64,000 bases of DNA from Phoronis australis (lineage: Eukaryota > Phoronida > Phoronidae): positions 436,001 through 500,000 of the forward strand of contig NMRA01000322.1 of the NCBI GenBank assembly GCA_002633005.1, read 5' to 3'. A program made the translations under genes and the position numbers. Under the pieces are notes generated by a model. That model was not told the origin of the DNA. It did no database searches and saw only the letters and a list, made by a program, of their open reading frames with translations. This document shows, one piece after another, positions 49,158 through 60,883 of the stretch (position 1 is its first letter; each line of letters begins with the position of its first letter).

Positions 49158-52100
49158 CTGGAAAATAAAATTTTGAATATATTTATGTATAAATACCATT
49201 CATGCAATTTTCTTTTTTCATGTATTACAAAATGCACATTGATTGTTACAGTAATTATCACAAAATTATCATTTTTCAAAGGCTGATTAATTTATTACCA
49301 GTAAAGGAAAATTTACCAGAAGTTAATTTATGACTCCTACACAGTGCAAACCATGGTAGCAATGGACTAAAATTTTCATAATCTTTGTTTCTTTGAGAAA
49401 TTGACAGAATGAAGGTTGGTCATAAGTGAAAAATTATTGTAAGTACTGTGCAGTAAGATGCTGCTAGGTTGCTATTGTACTTGTAGCTTCTTTTGTTTTT
49501 GATTTTTGTATACCTACTTCTGTTGAGAACTTTCTCACTTATTATACCATATGCGAAATGGGCAAAGGTTCATCATAGCGCTCTCACCTAATCAATCAGT
49601 TTTATTAAGCACTACATAGATTTTCCTCTACACTTTCTTTGAAATAGCAAAGTTCAAATAGGTAGCTGTTTATTTTTGCAATCTAATGATACTTGGTACA
49701 CAAAAAATAGCAAAACTGTCTTTGATTCAGGTAATCCTGTACCAGCTGTTGGGTTTAGAGGAATTCTCAGCCTGCCTTCTATCACAAAAATAAAGTTTGA
49801 CTTGGATAATTTGCCATTATGAAATTTGCCTGAAAATTTTTCTCATTCAGGTGAGGTGATTTCAGGGCTTTGAAAAAACTGACAGGTCATTATTACTAGG
49901 CTAGCGTGTCGCGTGTAATTTTATCCGCTAAGCATAGTCTTTGCAAACCCTAAAACATTTCCTTTCTAAATAAAGAACAGATTGAGACCAACGTTATGGT
50001 GGTTTGAATCTAATTGGACTTAATATAGGTCTGAAGTGACTTTAACACAATTTTGTCCCTATTATCTGAATAGTAAGCATTCCAAGCTTGTGCTGTATTA
50101 TAGTGTACAATCCCCCACCTTATTTATTGGCCTCTATTTTAACTCGTATATCAAAAAACTAAGAATATATATTTTCTGAAAGAAAAACGATTAGGGAACA
50201 TGAAAATACTTGTATTAATATACCATTATTGTTTTTACGTAAAAACCTTTTTTAAGTCAAAATTCTATTTTTTAGAAAGGTACATTCATAGCAAAATAAC
50301 CTCGGTCGGTTTTAATGAAACTTTTTTAAATGAAAATGTAATCACTAATTACCTCAAAAAACGCTGCTAGGAATTTTCAATTAGTCTTTTCGTTTGGTTT
50401 CTATGACAAATCAACTCGCAAATCAACTCGCAAAACATAAGGTATCTCTGTGAAACGGAAATCGTATTCGTCTTTGTTACATTACGCAAAAAATAGGCCT
50501 TTATATCGAAAATCCTAAGAGTGTTTTTGAGACTGATGACTAAATATCAAATTTGGAAAGTTTCAGCGAAATCCATCAAGCCGTTTTTTTGATCTCGTGT
50601 TCCTAAGTTCAAATAAAGTCGATTTGCCGAAGCCGAGAAAAAGACGATTAAACGTTCCAACAAGTGAATATCTCAAAGTTTTCAGTTAATTGTTCAGTGA
50701 AACCTTGTTTTTGGTACACATAACCTATACAAGCCTTAACTATGTTCGCTATTTCAACATTCACTCGCAATGTCAACTGATTTTGTAGTGCTTAATTGTC
50801 ATTAAAACGTACCATTCCAAGCTAACTACTGATGTTTGCGACCATTTGATCTACTTTTATATGTAAATAGGTCACAATCCATTGTTATATAAATAGCCTG
50901 TACACGTCAGGTGCTGGGTGACTGATACAAAACCACGTAAGAAATGGATAACAAAAATCGAATCGGTGGTTAAAGCGTTTCGTTAGCATGAGACCAAAAC
51001 ATTGAAATGTTAATTAATTAATTGAATGAAGGAATTAGGGTGAGGATTTATCTTTTTCCACAATTTACTGTGTTCATGACCACAGAGGCCTGAGGCAACA
51101 GTAGCATGCATTCTCAATGCCAACGGTCGTATGCATTGTGGACACACAACTCCCTTAGCATCAAAACTATGTTTTTTCTTTGTTTTCCAAGGCACCATTC
51201 TACCATAAGTACTCCTCGTTTACTCAATGTTGTGGCGATTTTGTGAATGAAAGGACTGAGGGTATACGAAGCTGTTCTGCACCTGGCGGGAGATTCGATT
51301 TGATTGAAAGCCCTTTGACCTTTGACCTCGGATAAGTAGAAAACAAGTTTTCTTCGGGCATTATCAAGGTACCTAAACTACACGGTCAACGGACTCGTAA
51401 ACACGGGCAGACACATGAACACGAATCACGGACCTGCAAACACCGTCCACTGACTCACAAATACGGGAACGGACTCGCAAAACATGATCCACGCACCCAA
51501 ATACATGGGACACGGACTCATATTCACGAGGAAACACGGTTAACAGACCGCCAAACACGGGTCACGGACTCATCGGCTTCCTGGGTCAGCTGACATCTCC
51601 ATTTTGTCCGTAAACCGTGTTTTGCAGTCCGTTAACTGTGTTTCCTCGTGAATATGAGTCCGTGTCCCAAGTATTTAGGTGCGTGGATCGTGTTTTGTGA
51701 GTCCGTTCCCGTGTTTGTGAGTCAGTGGACGATGTTTGCAGGTCCGTGAGTCGTGTTCATGCGTCCGTAGGCCGTGTTTATGAGTCCGTTAACCGTGTAG
51801 TTTAGGTACCTTGATTATGTACTATCTGTTCTTAAATTCCCTTACAAAATAATACCTACCCTCATATGATTGAAGCCTTGTATTTTGTATGCTGTCATAC
51901 TGATAATTTTTGTTGCCGCCATGAGCATAGTTTCTGTTTTTTCTCTGTTTAGATTGAGTGCAGCTGGTTAAGTTGATACTGGTGTAAAGACCTGCAAAAA
52001 GAGACCAAAACAAAATGTATGATCTTTCAATTAGCTGTGACAGGACAGCTCATAAAATCCAACAATGATAAAATTCTTCCCTGCCATTTCACTTACTGTA

Positions 52101-55100
52101 ATTTTGGTGTTAAGATCCTCATCTTTGCCAATTTTTTTCTGCTTACAAATACAAAATGGATTTTATGAGTGAAACCCAAAGGAAGAAAGTTGAAGTATTA
52201 TGCATATAAAAACAAAGATTGTTGTTTGTCGTGTCAATTGCTCGCATTTTGAATTGTCAATGAATTGGTACAGCTTTTCGTGGTGTTTATTGCATTGGCG
52301 ATGTTTATGACTTAGGCTGTTGCCAAGTCTACGCGGATCAGAAAAGGCAATTAGTAATTCGCAACTCTTATGAACAGATTTTGTACCTGGTTTCTGATAC
52401 CCATCTTGTTTCTGTTCTATGGTGAGGCTATCGTTAGCAGAGCTTGTGTCTGATGGTGGAGTCACTTTGTCTCTTGTCTTTGATTTAGAAGGTGTTCTTT
52501 TGGCTGCAAAATGGAAGTGTAGCAACTACATTAAGATGGTGACCTGCTGAGCTTGTTTACCAAAGCTTCACTGTAATATATGCCTCCTTATTTTGCCACC
52601 TTATTTCCAGGTTACAAGTACAGGGGACTCTATGAATAAAGTTTAATGACTTGATGCTACATCCAAGAAGAAGGTCGAAATATTTTGTGCCTGGAAACAA
52701 AAAATGTTGTTTCACAGAGACTTGATAACTCTTCATTGTTTGTAATATCATTAATGGTGCTCATGGTATACAGTGTTCTTCACCACATATTTTGCGCATT
52801 GATTTGTTTGGCAGCACTTGCGACATGTTTGAATGGCCAGAGCTTCGTTTGAAAAAAATAGTGACCTGTTTGGAAAAAGGCATCACTGCCATTCAATGCT
52901 CTCCACGACTGATTTGGAAAAATTATGCACTCACTAATTGATTTGAAAAAGAATTCCTTTACTCATTTTAGACTTAAACATTCAAATTAACCCACTGGGC
53001 GCTTAACCCAGTGATGGCCGCTTAAATTGGAAATTTCAAGAAATTGTGGTGGACAATTACTCATACATGGGTGCTTAACTGGCCACTCAGTGCATTTGAA
53101 ACTAAAGTCCGAAGACTCAAAGTTCAAAAGATTTGGTGGAAGTTGCTGCTGGGAAGTTAAACCTACATCTGTGTTTGAGTAGCAAAATATGCAACTTAAA
53201 ATAGAAGGAAATACATGCAAAATTAGATATGTGCAAACTGCCTGATTTGTTCACCCTGCTCAAATTTTGCAACGCAAAACTTCCTCAAAGCATTGTATGC
53301 CCTTGCTAAATTATGTATTGATGTGCAGGAATGATGCAGTGCAAATTTCATACGTTGTTTTTGATGCCCATCTTTTTTCTGTTCTTTGATGAGTTTGCTG
53401 TCTGATGGTGGAGCCACCTTGTCTCTTGACTGTGATCTTGGTGTTGTATTGCCTGCAGAAATGGAACTATTTTAAACAGCAATTTTAAGACATTGAAAAT
53501 ATTAATTTATTCACAGAGGCTTCTGATGTGTTGTTTCCGCAACACTTCTCTCCCTGTATGCTAACTTTCGTATGCAATTTTCGTCACTTCATGTGTCAGG
53601 AATATATGTAGCCTGTGCCCTAGGTGCGAAAACCAAGTAACTAAACTACTACAGATATCAGTAATTACAAAAGTTATATAACGTGTTGAACTGTAAAGGT
53701 GGGTGACAATCTGCCTCCAATGAAGGTATACACAAGTGGTGAATAGTAAGTTAAGAAACAACATGCGGAAAATAACAGCAACACCGGGACAGCGACATGT
53801 GAAATTTGAGTATAAAGAGAAAGAATGAAAATTGGTTTGAGGGAGGGAGGGAAAGAGAAATTGAGTGAAAAATGAAAGTTGGAGAGAATTGTGGACGATG
53901 GCCCAGTGTTGCAACAAGACAAAGAGATCACGTGGTACAATTGAACCAATAATCGTAAAACAAAGAGGGTCACTGACCTGAGAATCCAAACCATATGATA
54001 ATGAGGACGAGGCAGTATAGCTTACATAGAATAATTTAATACTTAAATAGTTTTTATATGCGCTAACTGCGAAGCGATACCGAAGCTAGTTTACAGTGAA
54101 ACAACATGTGTAGTTGAGATAAAAGGTCATATATATTATGACAAACTAAACTACTACAGATATCAGTAATTACAAAAGTTATATAACATGTTGAACTGTA
54201 AAGGTGGGTGACAATCAATTCAAGGGCAACTGCACATACCCTATTGAATGGATTTACCATAGGATCGCGTGCAGCTCTGTGAATCTGAGATTACCTACAA
54301 TGGAGCTTTGCAAAGGAGTGCAAAAAGTTGGTCTATCATGGTTTCATGTATCAGACTAATGGGTGTCACCTTACGTAAGTAACAAATGTATGAATGGGTG
54401 TTTTGTAGAGACTTTTCTTTACCACATTTGCAATACTTTTTTGTACATTTCAAATTACCATTTTAACTACGGTCATTGATAAATGACATTTATTTTTGTC
54501 ATTTGTATTGAACATTGACGGTGCGTAAGCAAAGCTCCATTGGCATGGAGAGTTTGGTTTGCGAGAACGGTCATTAATTAGGACTCAACTATGGAAATAT
54601 TAGAAAATTGCAAGTCTCTGGTAAGGTGGGCATAAAAACACCAAATTAGTAACACATCACAAACACAAAGCGAACGGAACATAAAACGTAATTTAGTGGA
54701 AACAATTGACATATGGTAAAAACTAAGTTACCCACTAGTTGAGCATTACATTTCAAGCCTGCATATCAGGCCCTTGATCCCATGACTGATCTTAAACTAT
54801 AGCAGTGGGTGACCACTTATTTTCATCTGGCCACACCATCAATATGAGCAATACTCGAATTTTATCCAGAGAGGAACATTGGCACTTCCGTAAAATCAAA
54901 GAGGCCATTTACCCGAAAAGGTGCTACCCCCGCACTTAACCGGAACCAGGGACTGCAACTTCCATTTATGGCAAGGTGTTACTTCCAGTTCCACAACACA
55001 AGGGTTGGGAGATAATCATGTGATCAAGAGCCAGAGCTGTAGGCTTGAAACGTTATGCTTAAAGCCAAACTTCAACAGAATTTTGTTTTTTAGATGTATT

Positions 55101-58100
55101 GGGCAACCAGATAATCCTAGCAAAGCCTTAGTAAAATAAGAAAACGTGATTCAATCATGCAAATGTAAGCCTGTCAAATGATAGTTGAAGCTGCCTTTTC
55201 GTGCCTTGTTGCACCACTGCACTGGCAGATCCCAGCACAAACAACAAAAGGCCAATAACAATTGTATTGAATAAGGGTCTGAATAGAACAATATTATCAA
55301 GGTACCTAAACTACACGGTCACGGACCCATGAATACGACTCACGGACCTGCAAACACCGTCCACTGACTCACAAACACGGGAACGGACTCACAAAACACG
55401 ATCTATTAACCCAAATACACGGGACACAGACTCAAATTCACGAAGAAACACGGTTAACGGACCACCAAACACGGTTTACAGACAAAATATAGATGTCAGC
55501 TGACCCAGGAAGCCGATGAGTCTGCGACCCGTGTTTGGCAGTCCGTTAACCATGTTTCCTCGTGAATATGAGTCCGTGTCCCGTGTATTTGGGTGAATGG
55601 ATCATGTTTTGTGAGTCCGTTCCCGTGTTTGTGAGTCAGTGGACGGTGTTTGCAGGTCCGTGAGTCGTGTTCATGCGACCGTGATCGTGTTTATGAGTCC
55701 GTTAACCATGTAGTTTAAAGGTACCTTGAATATGTGCTGTGGTGTTATTCACAGCTGTTTAACTTAAAAGGTGATTCTGGCTGTGATGTAGACAAAAGCA
55801 AGCCAATACACCTAACGGTTCCTTACATTTGGCAATTGATGGCATTAGTTGAGTCCGAGTGTCATTGCTCTTAACATGCTGTAGGAACCAAATTTACATG
55901 TGTTATCGTTAAAGCTGGGCTCTGACTAAATGTCTCGTAGTAAGTAACTTCTCTCATTTTTACCGTCATCATAGGAGTCAGCAATGAATGATGAATGCTT
56001 TTAACTTGAAATAAGGATGGTTGAGATTGGTCTAATATACAAAAAAGCATCTACATGGTATTAACAAAGAGTGAGACAGATATAAAACGACACTACAAAC
56101 ATAGTCAATTGAAATATCGACAGTACCATCCAAGACAAAGAATATACCTTTTCCTCATCTTCTTGCTCTTAAAAGTAGCTTGTGATCACGTAATATACAA
56201 AAATATGAGCAACATGAAATCTTTTCTTAGCAAATTAATGTGCAATTTCTTATTTGTCATGTGGAATAAAATTGGGTACCCATGATGAGTGCAAAAAAAT
56301 TATATAAGACAGGGTTATTGTGTAGTTGTCTCAGAGCCAGATTTTTGTATTCACGTAAACACTGTAACCCTTACAAAATAAGAACATTTCATTATTAAAA
56401 AGTTTGTCAGTCACCTTTGTTGTATCCACTCATTGATGAAGAGATTTTGCACATAACTGGCTTCATGTCGTTGAATGTATACAAACTGATTCAAGTTTGT
56501 CATAATTTTGTCTGTATTACTTTTAGCTACCTCAATTTTATTTCATAAAACAGTAAAGTATAGTCTGGAAAGCTTGCGTTTTAATCATTTCTGTGAATAG
56601 ATTCCATACTATATCGTTTTATAGTGAAAAATGATGTGTGCGTGTGTGTGTGCGTGTGTGTGTGTATGGTATATTAAAATGCATTACCTGATTTTTGCCC
56701 ATTGTCTTTTTCCGTTGTTACTAAGCTGGAGTTTCCCAATCTTTCATTGGTTGGTTGGCCTTGCCCATTGCCTTTATCTTTGCTCTTTAAACCTGCTTAA
56801 ATAAATATTCTCGACTAAGAACGAAACTTAGGTCTCGGAAAACTATGAAAAGACTATACTCCCTCTTTGTTTAAATATGAAAGTGAGCTATCTGCTAATT
56901 TAGCCATTTGTTTGTTGTTTTTGATAGACTATTAAAGTTCCATTTCAATCTAGAAAAAAAGTCAATTGTGGGAATAGCTTTTGATAAGTTACATTTGTTA
57001 TGGTACTTAAATTTTATGTGTTGACAATATTTTTGAAGTCGCACGGTTTCTGTTCATTTGTTGACTGTTACCTTTCCTTGCTACCTGATTATCTCAATAA
57101 TACCTTGACGAATTTTGCTGAAACGGGTATGAGGAGGGAATGTGCTCGCACCAATCCATTTCGTTCTGATTCATCTACTGTAATACACCCTGGTTGCTGT
57201 TTTAGTTTGCTACAAGAAATTCCTTATCTGTAAAGTAATTTTGCTAAATACTTGCTGCTGAAGTATGTGGGAGTGTGCTATTGTGATGGAGTCGTCATCC
57301 ATTTGGTCCAAACCTATTGTATTCCTTGCTGTGACTTCCACTGTATCACCTATCCAAAGTTGGACTTCCTCTGTAGAAGGTGGGTTTTGCCTAGTTATTT
57401 CTTGCAAGAATTGACCAGCAGCTGGGAGAATCGCGTTCCCCTCAATTCGATGCAACAGCTGACCAGCAGCTGGGAGAGTGGCCTTCTCATAAATCCGGTG
57501 CAAAAGTTGATCAGCAGTAGTATCTCCTTCTTCTTAATCCAAGCTCCTTCGACATCTCTAGTGTTTTCATAATACTAATTCCAAATCTCCACACGTTTTT
57601 GGAGAGTTGCATATCAGCAGCCAACACTGTCTTTTCTCTAGTCGAACATTTCAATTGGAGGTATTTAAAATGTACACTGAACTCGTGTGACCTCACTTTT
57701 TGACACTTCTTAGTGTGTCTTTCCTTCCAGTTTATCACCAAAGTCCTCCAAAGTATTCATAGTAATCTCAGAATAGCTAACAAAAGGTTATAAGTTCATT
57801 TAATAATACCAATACCAATTCTAATATCAATTCTACATAGTTAAATACTGCTAACATGTGTTCTGGTGTGACCTAATTTTAGGTGACACCTGTTGTCCAG
57901 TTGAATAAGCTATTTTTTATTTGCCTCCAGATGTCAGTCAAAATCAAAATTATCTTTATTAAGCATATCAAATTGCTCACTGGTTCCCTGTGTGTCGCTA
58001 GGTGGTAGAAAAAACGGTATAATTTAATTCTCCACCGGAAATTTTTTTACACTGTCGTTTCTGATTGGCTGGTCGAATTCTTAACAGATTGCGCTTTACG

Positions 58101-58708
58101 CAAACTGGCATGACTGATAAAGGAGGAGTAAATGTGGTCTGTTATACAGACAAATCGGTGCTTAATTTTTGTTCAAGAAATGTGAATCACAGAAATTGTG
58201 GTTGCTCCTTTTCAGAGTGCATCTTTCTACAGCTGTCACTTACTTTTGTTTATGTTGCTGTCCTGTATTCATAATATGAATGACAGGCAGTTTAAATAGG
58301 CCAGATATGTGTTTCTTGTACGTGTATGTCAGTGTGCTTCAAGTAAGCAGCTATTAAACATCACTGCAGAAACGAAATAGTTCATGCTGCTACGCCACTT
58401 GCATGACATGGTTAAGAATTGTTCATAAAAGTCCGCCATTTCCTCTCTGATGCAAAGCTAAGCAATGACTGCTGAGGTTACCTACTGGATGATATACCTG
58501 CATCACCTGCATGTAATCTCTACATACAGGGAACCACAGAGATCGTATTGCTCCTTTGCAGATTTAAGTGCAAAATTTTAAGGTTAGAATGACAATGTAG
58601 ATTAGTCATTCAGATTAGCAAGCTGGTTGACTCCATGAAATTTTGCTATGAAAAGAATTAAGAAGTAATGGTTTACACTGTTCTTGCGCAAAAATGGTGT
58701 TTTGTATA

Positions 58709-58755
<47 letters not shown>

Positions 58756-60883
58756 ATAGTTACCGTATTCGCCGTAATAACCGCCCATGCCCCTATAAGC
58801 GCCCCCCCACGCGTTTTCAGACTTTGCTGGAATAAGCGCCCAGTCCATGAACGTGTACATGCGAACAATGACGTACCTTCAGTTCTAAAACTTGGCTACA
58901 GTAACGTCTTCAATTTATCAAAAAAGTTTTGCACCTGTCTTCTATACCACCAGCGGCACTGCTACGTTTGTATTTAGCCGTGACAATACACTTCAAAGTA
59001 ACACAGCGCTTCAAAAAGAACGCAACAGCGTTGCTACTTTCGCGAGGACCATGTCCCACTATGGTCTGACCTTACAGTACACATCGACTGTCTCATGAAT
59101 AAAAATAACTCAGTGTTGAACGCACGTGGCCAGAAAGCGCGCGCTACATATATGAACCTAGCTGTCATCAAAGACATTAGTCGGGAACTATCCATTCATG
59201 AAGCGGGTAGCATAGCATCGGTAAGAAATGAATATTGGCCCTAATTTCCTACAATTTCTAATACTATAAGACATGTTTGCGTTATTTTTTAGATGGATTG
59301 TTTGATTAACCATAATTGGTGTTTTTAAGCCGAATATCCGATAAAATGACAACTTACAGCGAATGCTTACACACCCTTACACCGAAAAATAACTGTCAGA
59401 ACAGTTACGTACGCATCCAGCTACACGGCGACTAATATCCGGGCCTTACCGAAACAAATGTCGAAAGTTTATAGCACGAGACCGACAAGTGCTGAATGAA
59501 ACACGCTCTGGTTTAGGCCTACTGCTTGTGCAAATTTCTTTAGACACAATGCACATCTAGCTCGTTAGATTGCGTGGCTCTGGCCAAAAGACAAATGAAC
59601 TCTGGTTACACGCACGCGCTCGCTTACTTGCAGACGAACTTCAAAACAAACGTCACGTGACAACAACATGTGTGTTCGTCCAGACATTTTTCTCGCCGTG
59701 TTGCCGATCATACATATAGATGGCACGATGTTGCGCAGATTTGTACTTAAAACTGCCGTAAATCTAGACTCCACGGGAACTTAAAAAAGTCATAGGGACG
59801 CTACTTAGAAAACTTAATGAGGATTTCAGGTAATTTGCTTGAGTCGAAACTATTTTTATTCAAGCATTGAAGTCGCCATATCCAAGACGGCGATTTTGAG
59901 GCAGTCAGTCGGCAAGTTTTCGCCCTGGGATTCCCCTGAGCACGATTTTCTGTAAAATGATCATAATTTAGCAGCTAAGTTTGATAGCAATGCACCACAG
60001 TTTTGTTGGAAGTCTTTCATAGATTACAGATACGTCAAAGAACGTAAATTTGATGAATCTTAGCTTCCGATTTCACCCGTTTCGGAGACCGGGTTTCAAC
60101 CGCCTTGGGTTATAATAAGCGCCCCCCTTAAACCGAACTTTTCTAAGCGCCCTGGGCGGTTATTACGGCGAATACGGTAACTGCCTTAGAACAAAGCGAA
60201 TTATGCTTGATGTTTGGTAAAATTAGCCTAACTTGTTATAATCGTCTCTCATTAGTGCTACAAGAACAATCATTTAGATGTCATCTGGGACTTGTGGTTC
60301 CAAGCACCATGTAAGTGAATGTCATGTTTGTCATCAGATATGAAGTGAAGGAAATTAGTTGTTGTCCAGCTGGGTTATCAAATACATCAGCAAACTGAAA
60401 GCTGCAATCAAATCGCAGGCGAGTATAAACCATGTCCTGCAGTTGCCAAGATTTTGCGTTTGATCAAAAATCGATTTTAGGTACACATGGCAACGTGTGT
60501 GTTCCAAAGTTATGCCCTGCCTATTCTGTACCATGATAGGACATGATTTTAGTATACAAAAAAGCTTCAATTTTTGGTGGTTTGGCCAAATCCAAGTTGC
60601 TTATTCAAAGCGGTGTGTGAGCAACAATTCATGATCAGATAAGTGTGGTAATGTTTTTAAAACCCCATACCACTATGGTTTAGGATTCAACATTGACAAC
60701 CAGGGGTAAAATGCCCCATTAATTATGAAAATTCTTTGTTTTCCCTTACCCTGCTGAGTGGCATCCATCGTTGTGGATGTTGTGTTGGACGTCTCTGGTT
60801 TGTGGGCATCATTGGATAGGACATCCTTGGTTTGGGTATAATCCGGGTCCACCACGGGTCCTTTGAGTGCGTCATATCTGGCA
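48508..60883 (-). CDS. unrecognised gene with symmetric phase-1 exons (spliced)
   Basis: Six exons (60883-60750, 56792-56688, 53452-53354, 52503-52387, 51991-51860, 49157 down to 48508 or 48537) join in frame. Every recognised internal junction is phase 1. The product is hydrophilic and disordered: Lys/Ser/Thr-rich modules, a Tyr/Asn-rich part (NRNYAHGGNKNYQYDS) and a Ser/Gln/Glu-rich tail. No transmembrane segment or known domain is visible in these exons. Two central exons are paralogous, both with RDKVxPPSD and EQKxDGxQK. The 5' end is not fixed; a possible further exon lies near 61100-61139 (TRDHFRISKELT). Phase-1 symmetric exons are easily shuffled or duplicated and are common in metazoan cell-surface and matrix genes, but function cannot be assigned. 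Confidence 0.6.
49158..50288. other. intron; nothing recognised
   Basis: AT-rich sequence between the 51860 and 49157 exons of the unknown gene. I see no repeat shared with the rest of the window. Confidence 0.4.
50289..50655. repeat. dispersed repeat R3, copy 2
   Basis: Matches 2660-2995 in the same orientation. It differs by substitutions and by a short internal duplication (AAATCAACTCGC twice). Confidence 0.7.
51316..51328 (-). promoter_or_regulatory. second DR1 nuclear-receptor-type site
   Basis: TGACCTTTGACCT, the complement of AGGTCAAAGGTCA, lies 36 bases before the fold-back element at 51364. It is identical to the site at 30105. Confidence 0.4.
51364..51814. mobile_element. minisatellite-armed fold-back element, copy 1 (451 bases)
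   Basis: It begins TCAAGGTACCTAAACTACAC and ends with the inverted GTGTAGTTTAGGTACCTTGA, flanked by TTA on both sides (51361-51363, 51815-51817). Each arm of about 200 bases is a chain of degenerate ~25-base units such as GAGTCCGTTCCCGTGTTTGT. The centre reads CTTCCTGGGTCAGCTGACAT. It lies just downstream of the 51860 exon of the unknown gene. Confidence 0.85.
51860..51991 (-). CDS. unknown gene, Tyr/Asn-rich exon
   Basis: Acceptor TTTTTGCAG, donor GAGG|GTAGGT; 132 bases, phase 1 on both sides. It encodes LYTSINLTSCTQSKQRKNRN and GGNKNYQYDSIQNTRLQSYE. Several tyrosines sit in polar contexts. Confidence 0.62.
52387..52503 (-). CDS. unknown gene, duplicated module 2
   Basis: Acceptor CATTTTGCAG, donor CCAG|GTACAA; phase 1 on both sides. 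It encodes KRTPSKSKTRDKVTPPSDTS and LTIEQKQDGYQKP, paralogous to module 1 with a six-residue insertion. Confidence 0.68.
53354..53452 (-). CDS. unknown gene, duplicated module 1
   Basis: Acceptor TTTCTGCAG, donor CAAC|GTATGA; phase 1 on both sides. It encodes NTTPRSQSRDKVAPPSD and KLIKEQKKDGHQKQ. Confidence 0.65.
53635..54220. repeat. repeat R2, near-full unit plus partial unit
   Basis: Same order and orientation as 45618-46335, with a second unit starting at about 54053. Confidence 0.7.
54221..55296. other. intronic; nothing recognised
   Basis: Unique-looking sequence in an intron of the unknown gene. I could support no exon or repeat. Confidence 0.35.
55297..55729. mobile_element. minisatellite-armed fold-back element, copy 2 (433 bases)
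   Basis: Same ends and unit chain as 51364-51814. The left flank is TTA and the right flank ATA, so the target duplication has decayed or differs. Confidence 0.83.
55730..56634. other. intronic; nothing recognised
   Basis: A frame at 56055-56285 has no coding support. Confidence 0.35.
56635..56668. repeat. GT-rich microsatellite
   Basis: A run of GT and GCGT steps next to the 56688 exon end. Confidence 0.8.
56688..56792 (-). CDS. unknown gene, Lys/Gly/Gln-rich exon
   Basis: Acceptor TTATTTAAGCAG, donor TCAG|GTAATG; phase 1 on both sides. It encodes LKSKDKGNGQGQPTNERLGN and TTEKDNGQKS. It is a distant relative of the next two exons by the EK-DGxQK ending. Confidence 0.6.
57210..57571 (-). 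CDS. coding-like frame with three 16-residue repeats
   Basis: The frame holds TADQLLHRIYEKATLP, AAGQLLHRIEGNAILP and AAGQFLQEITRQNPP in tandem, then WIGDTVEVTARNT and DQMDDDSITIAHS. It sits between exons of the unknown gene. I found no strong acceptor: a stop lies just upstream in this frame, while a different open frame covers 57511-57741. It may be an alternative exon or a decayed one. Confidence 0.35.
57411..57554. repeat. 48-base tandem repeat, about three units
   Basis: Units begin TTGACCAGCAGCTGGGAGA at 57411, CTGACCAGCAGCTGGGAGA at 57459 and TTGATCAGCAG at 57507. Exact 48-base spacing keeps the minus-strand frame. Confidence 0.75.
58703..58757. repeat. TATATG hexanucleotide microsatellite
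   Basis: Near-perfect repeats of GTATAT stop a few bases before the transposon at 58760. Confidence 0.85.
58760..60180. mobile_element. transposon with CCGTATTCGCC ends, copy 1
   Basis: TTACCGTATTCGCCGTAATA at the left and its exact complement at the right bracket about 1.4 kb. The perfect match covers 27 bases (through ACCGCCC). If TA is the target, the element is 58763-60178. AAGCGCCC steps recur inside both ends. No transposase frame was found, so it is non-autonomous. TA targets point to the Tc1/mariner group, as inference. Confidence 0.75.
60750..60883 (-). CDS. unknown gene, upstream exon
   Basis: Acceptor ATAGTTTTCAG, donor CAGCAGG|GTAAGG. It encodes ARYDALKGPVVDPDYTQTKD and NDAHKPETSNTTSTTMDATQ, ending in phase 1. 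A second frame is also open, so frame choice rests on the phase fit with the next exon (QQ-G-LKSKD). Confidence 0.5.

Noticed and set aside
57511-57741. Minus-strand frame upstream of and overlapping the 48-base repeats
   Set aside because: It reads plausibly but ends in a stop inside the repeat frame, and no splice pair links it to the neighbouring exons.
58602-58977. Frames with TYTYTY or YIYIYI runs
   Set aside because: Translation of the TATATG microsatellite.
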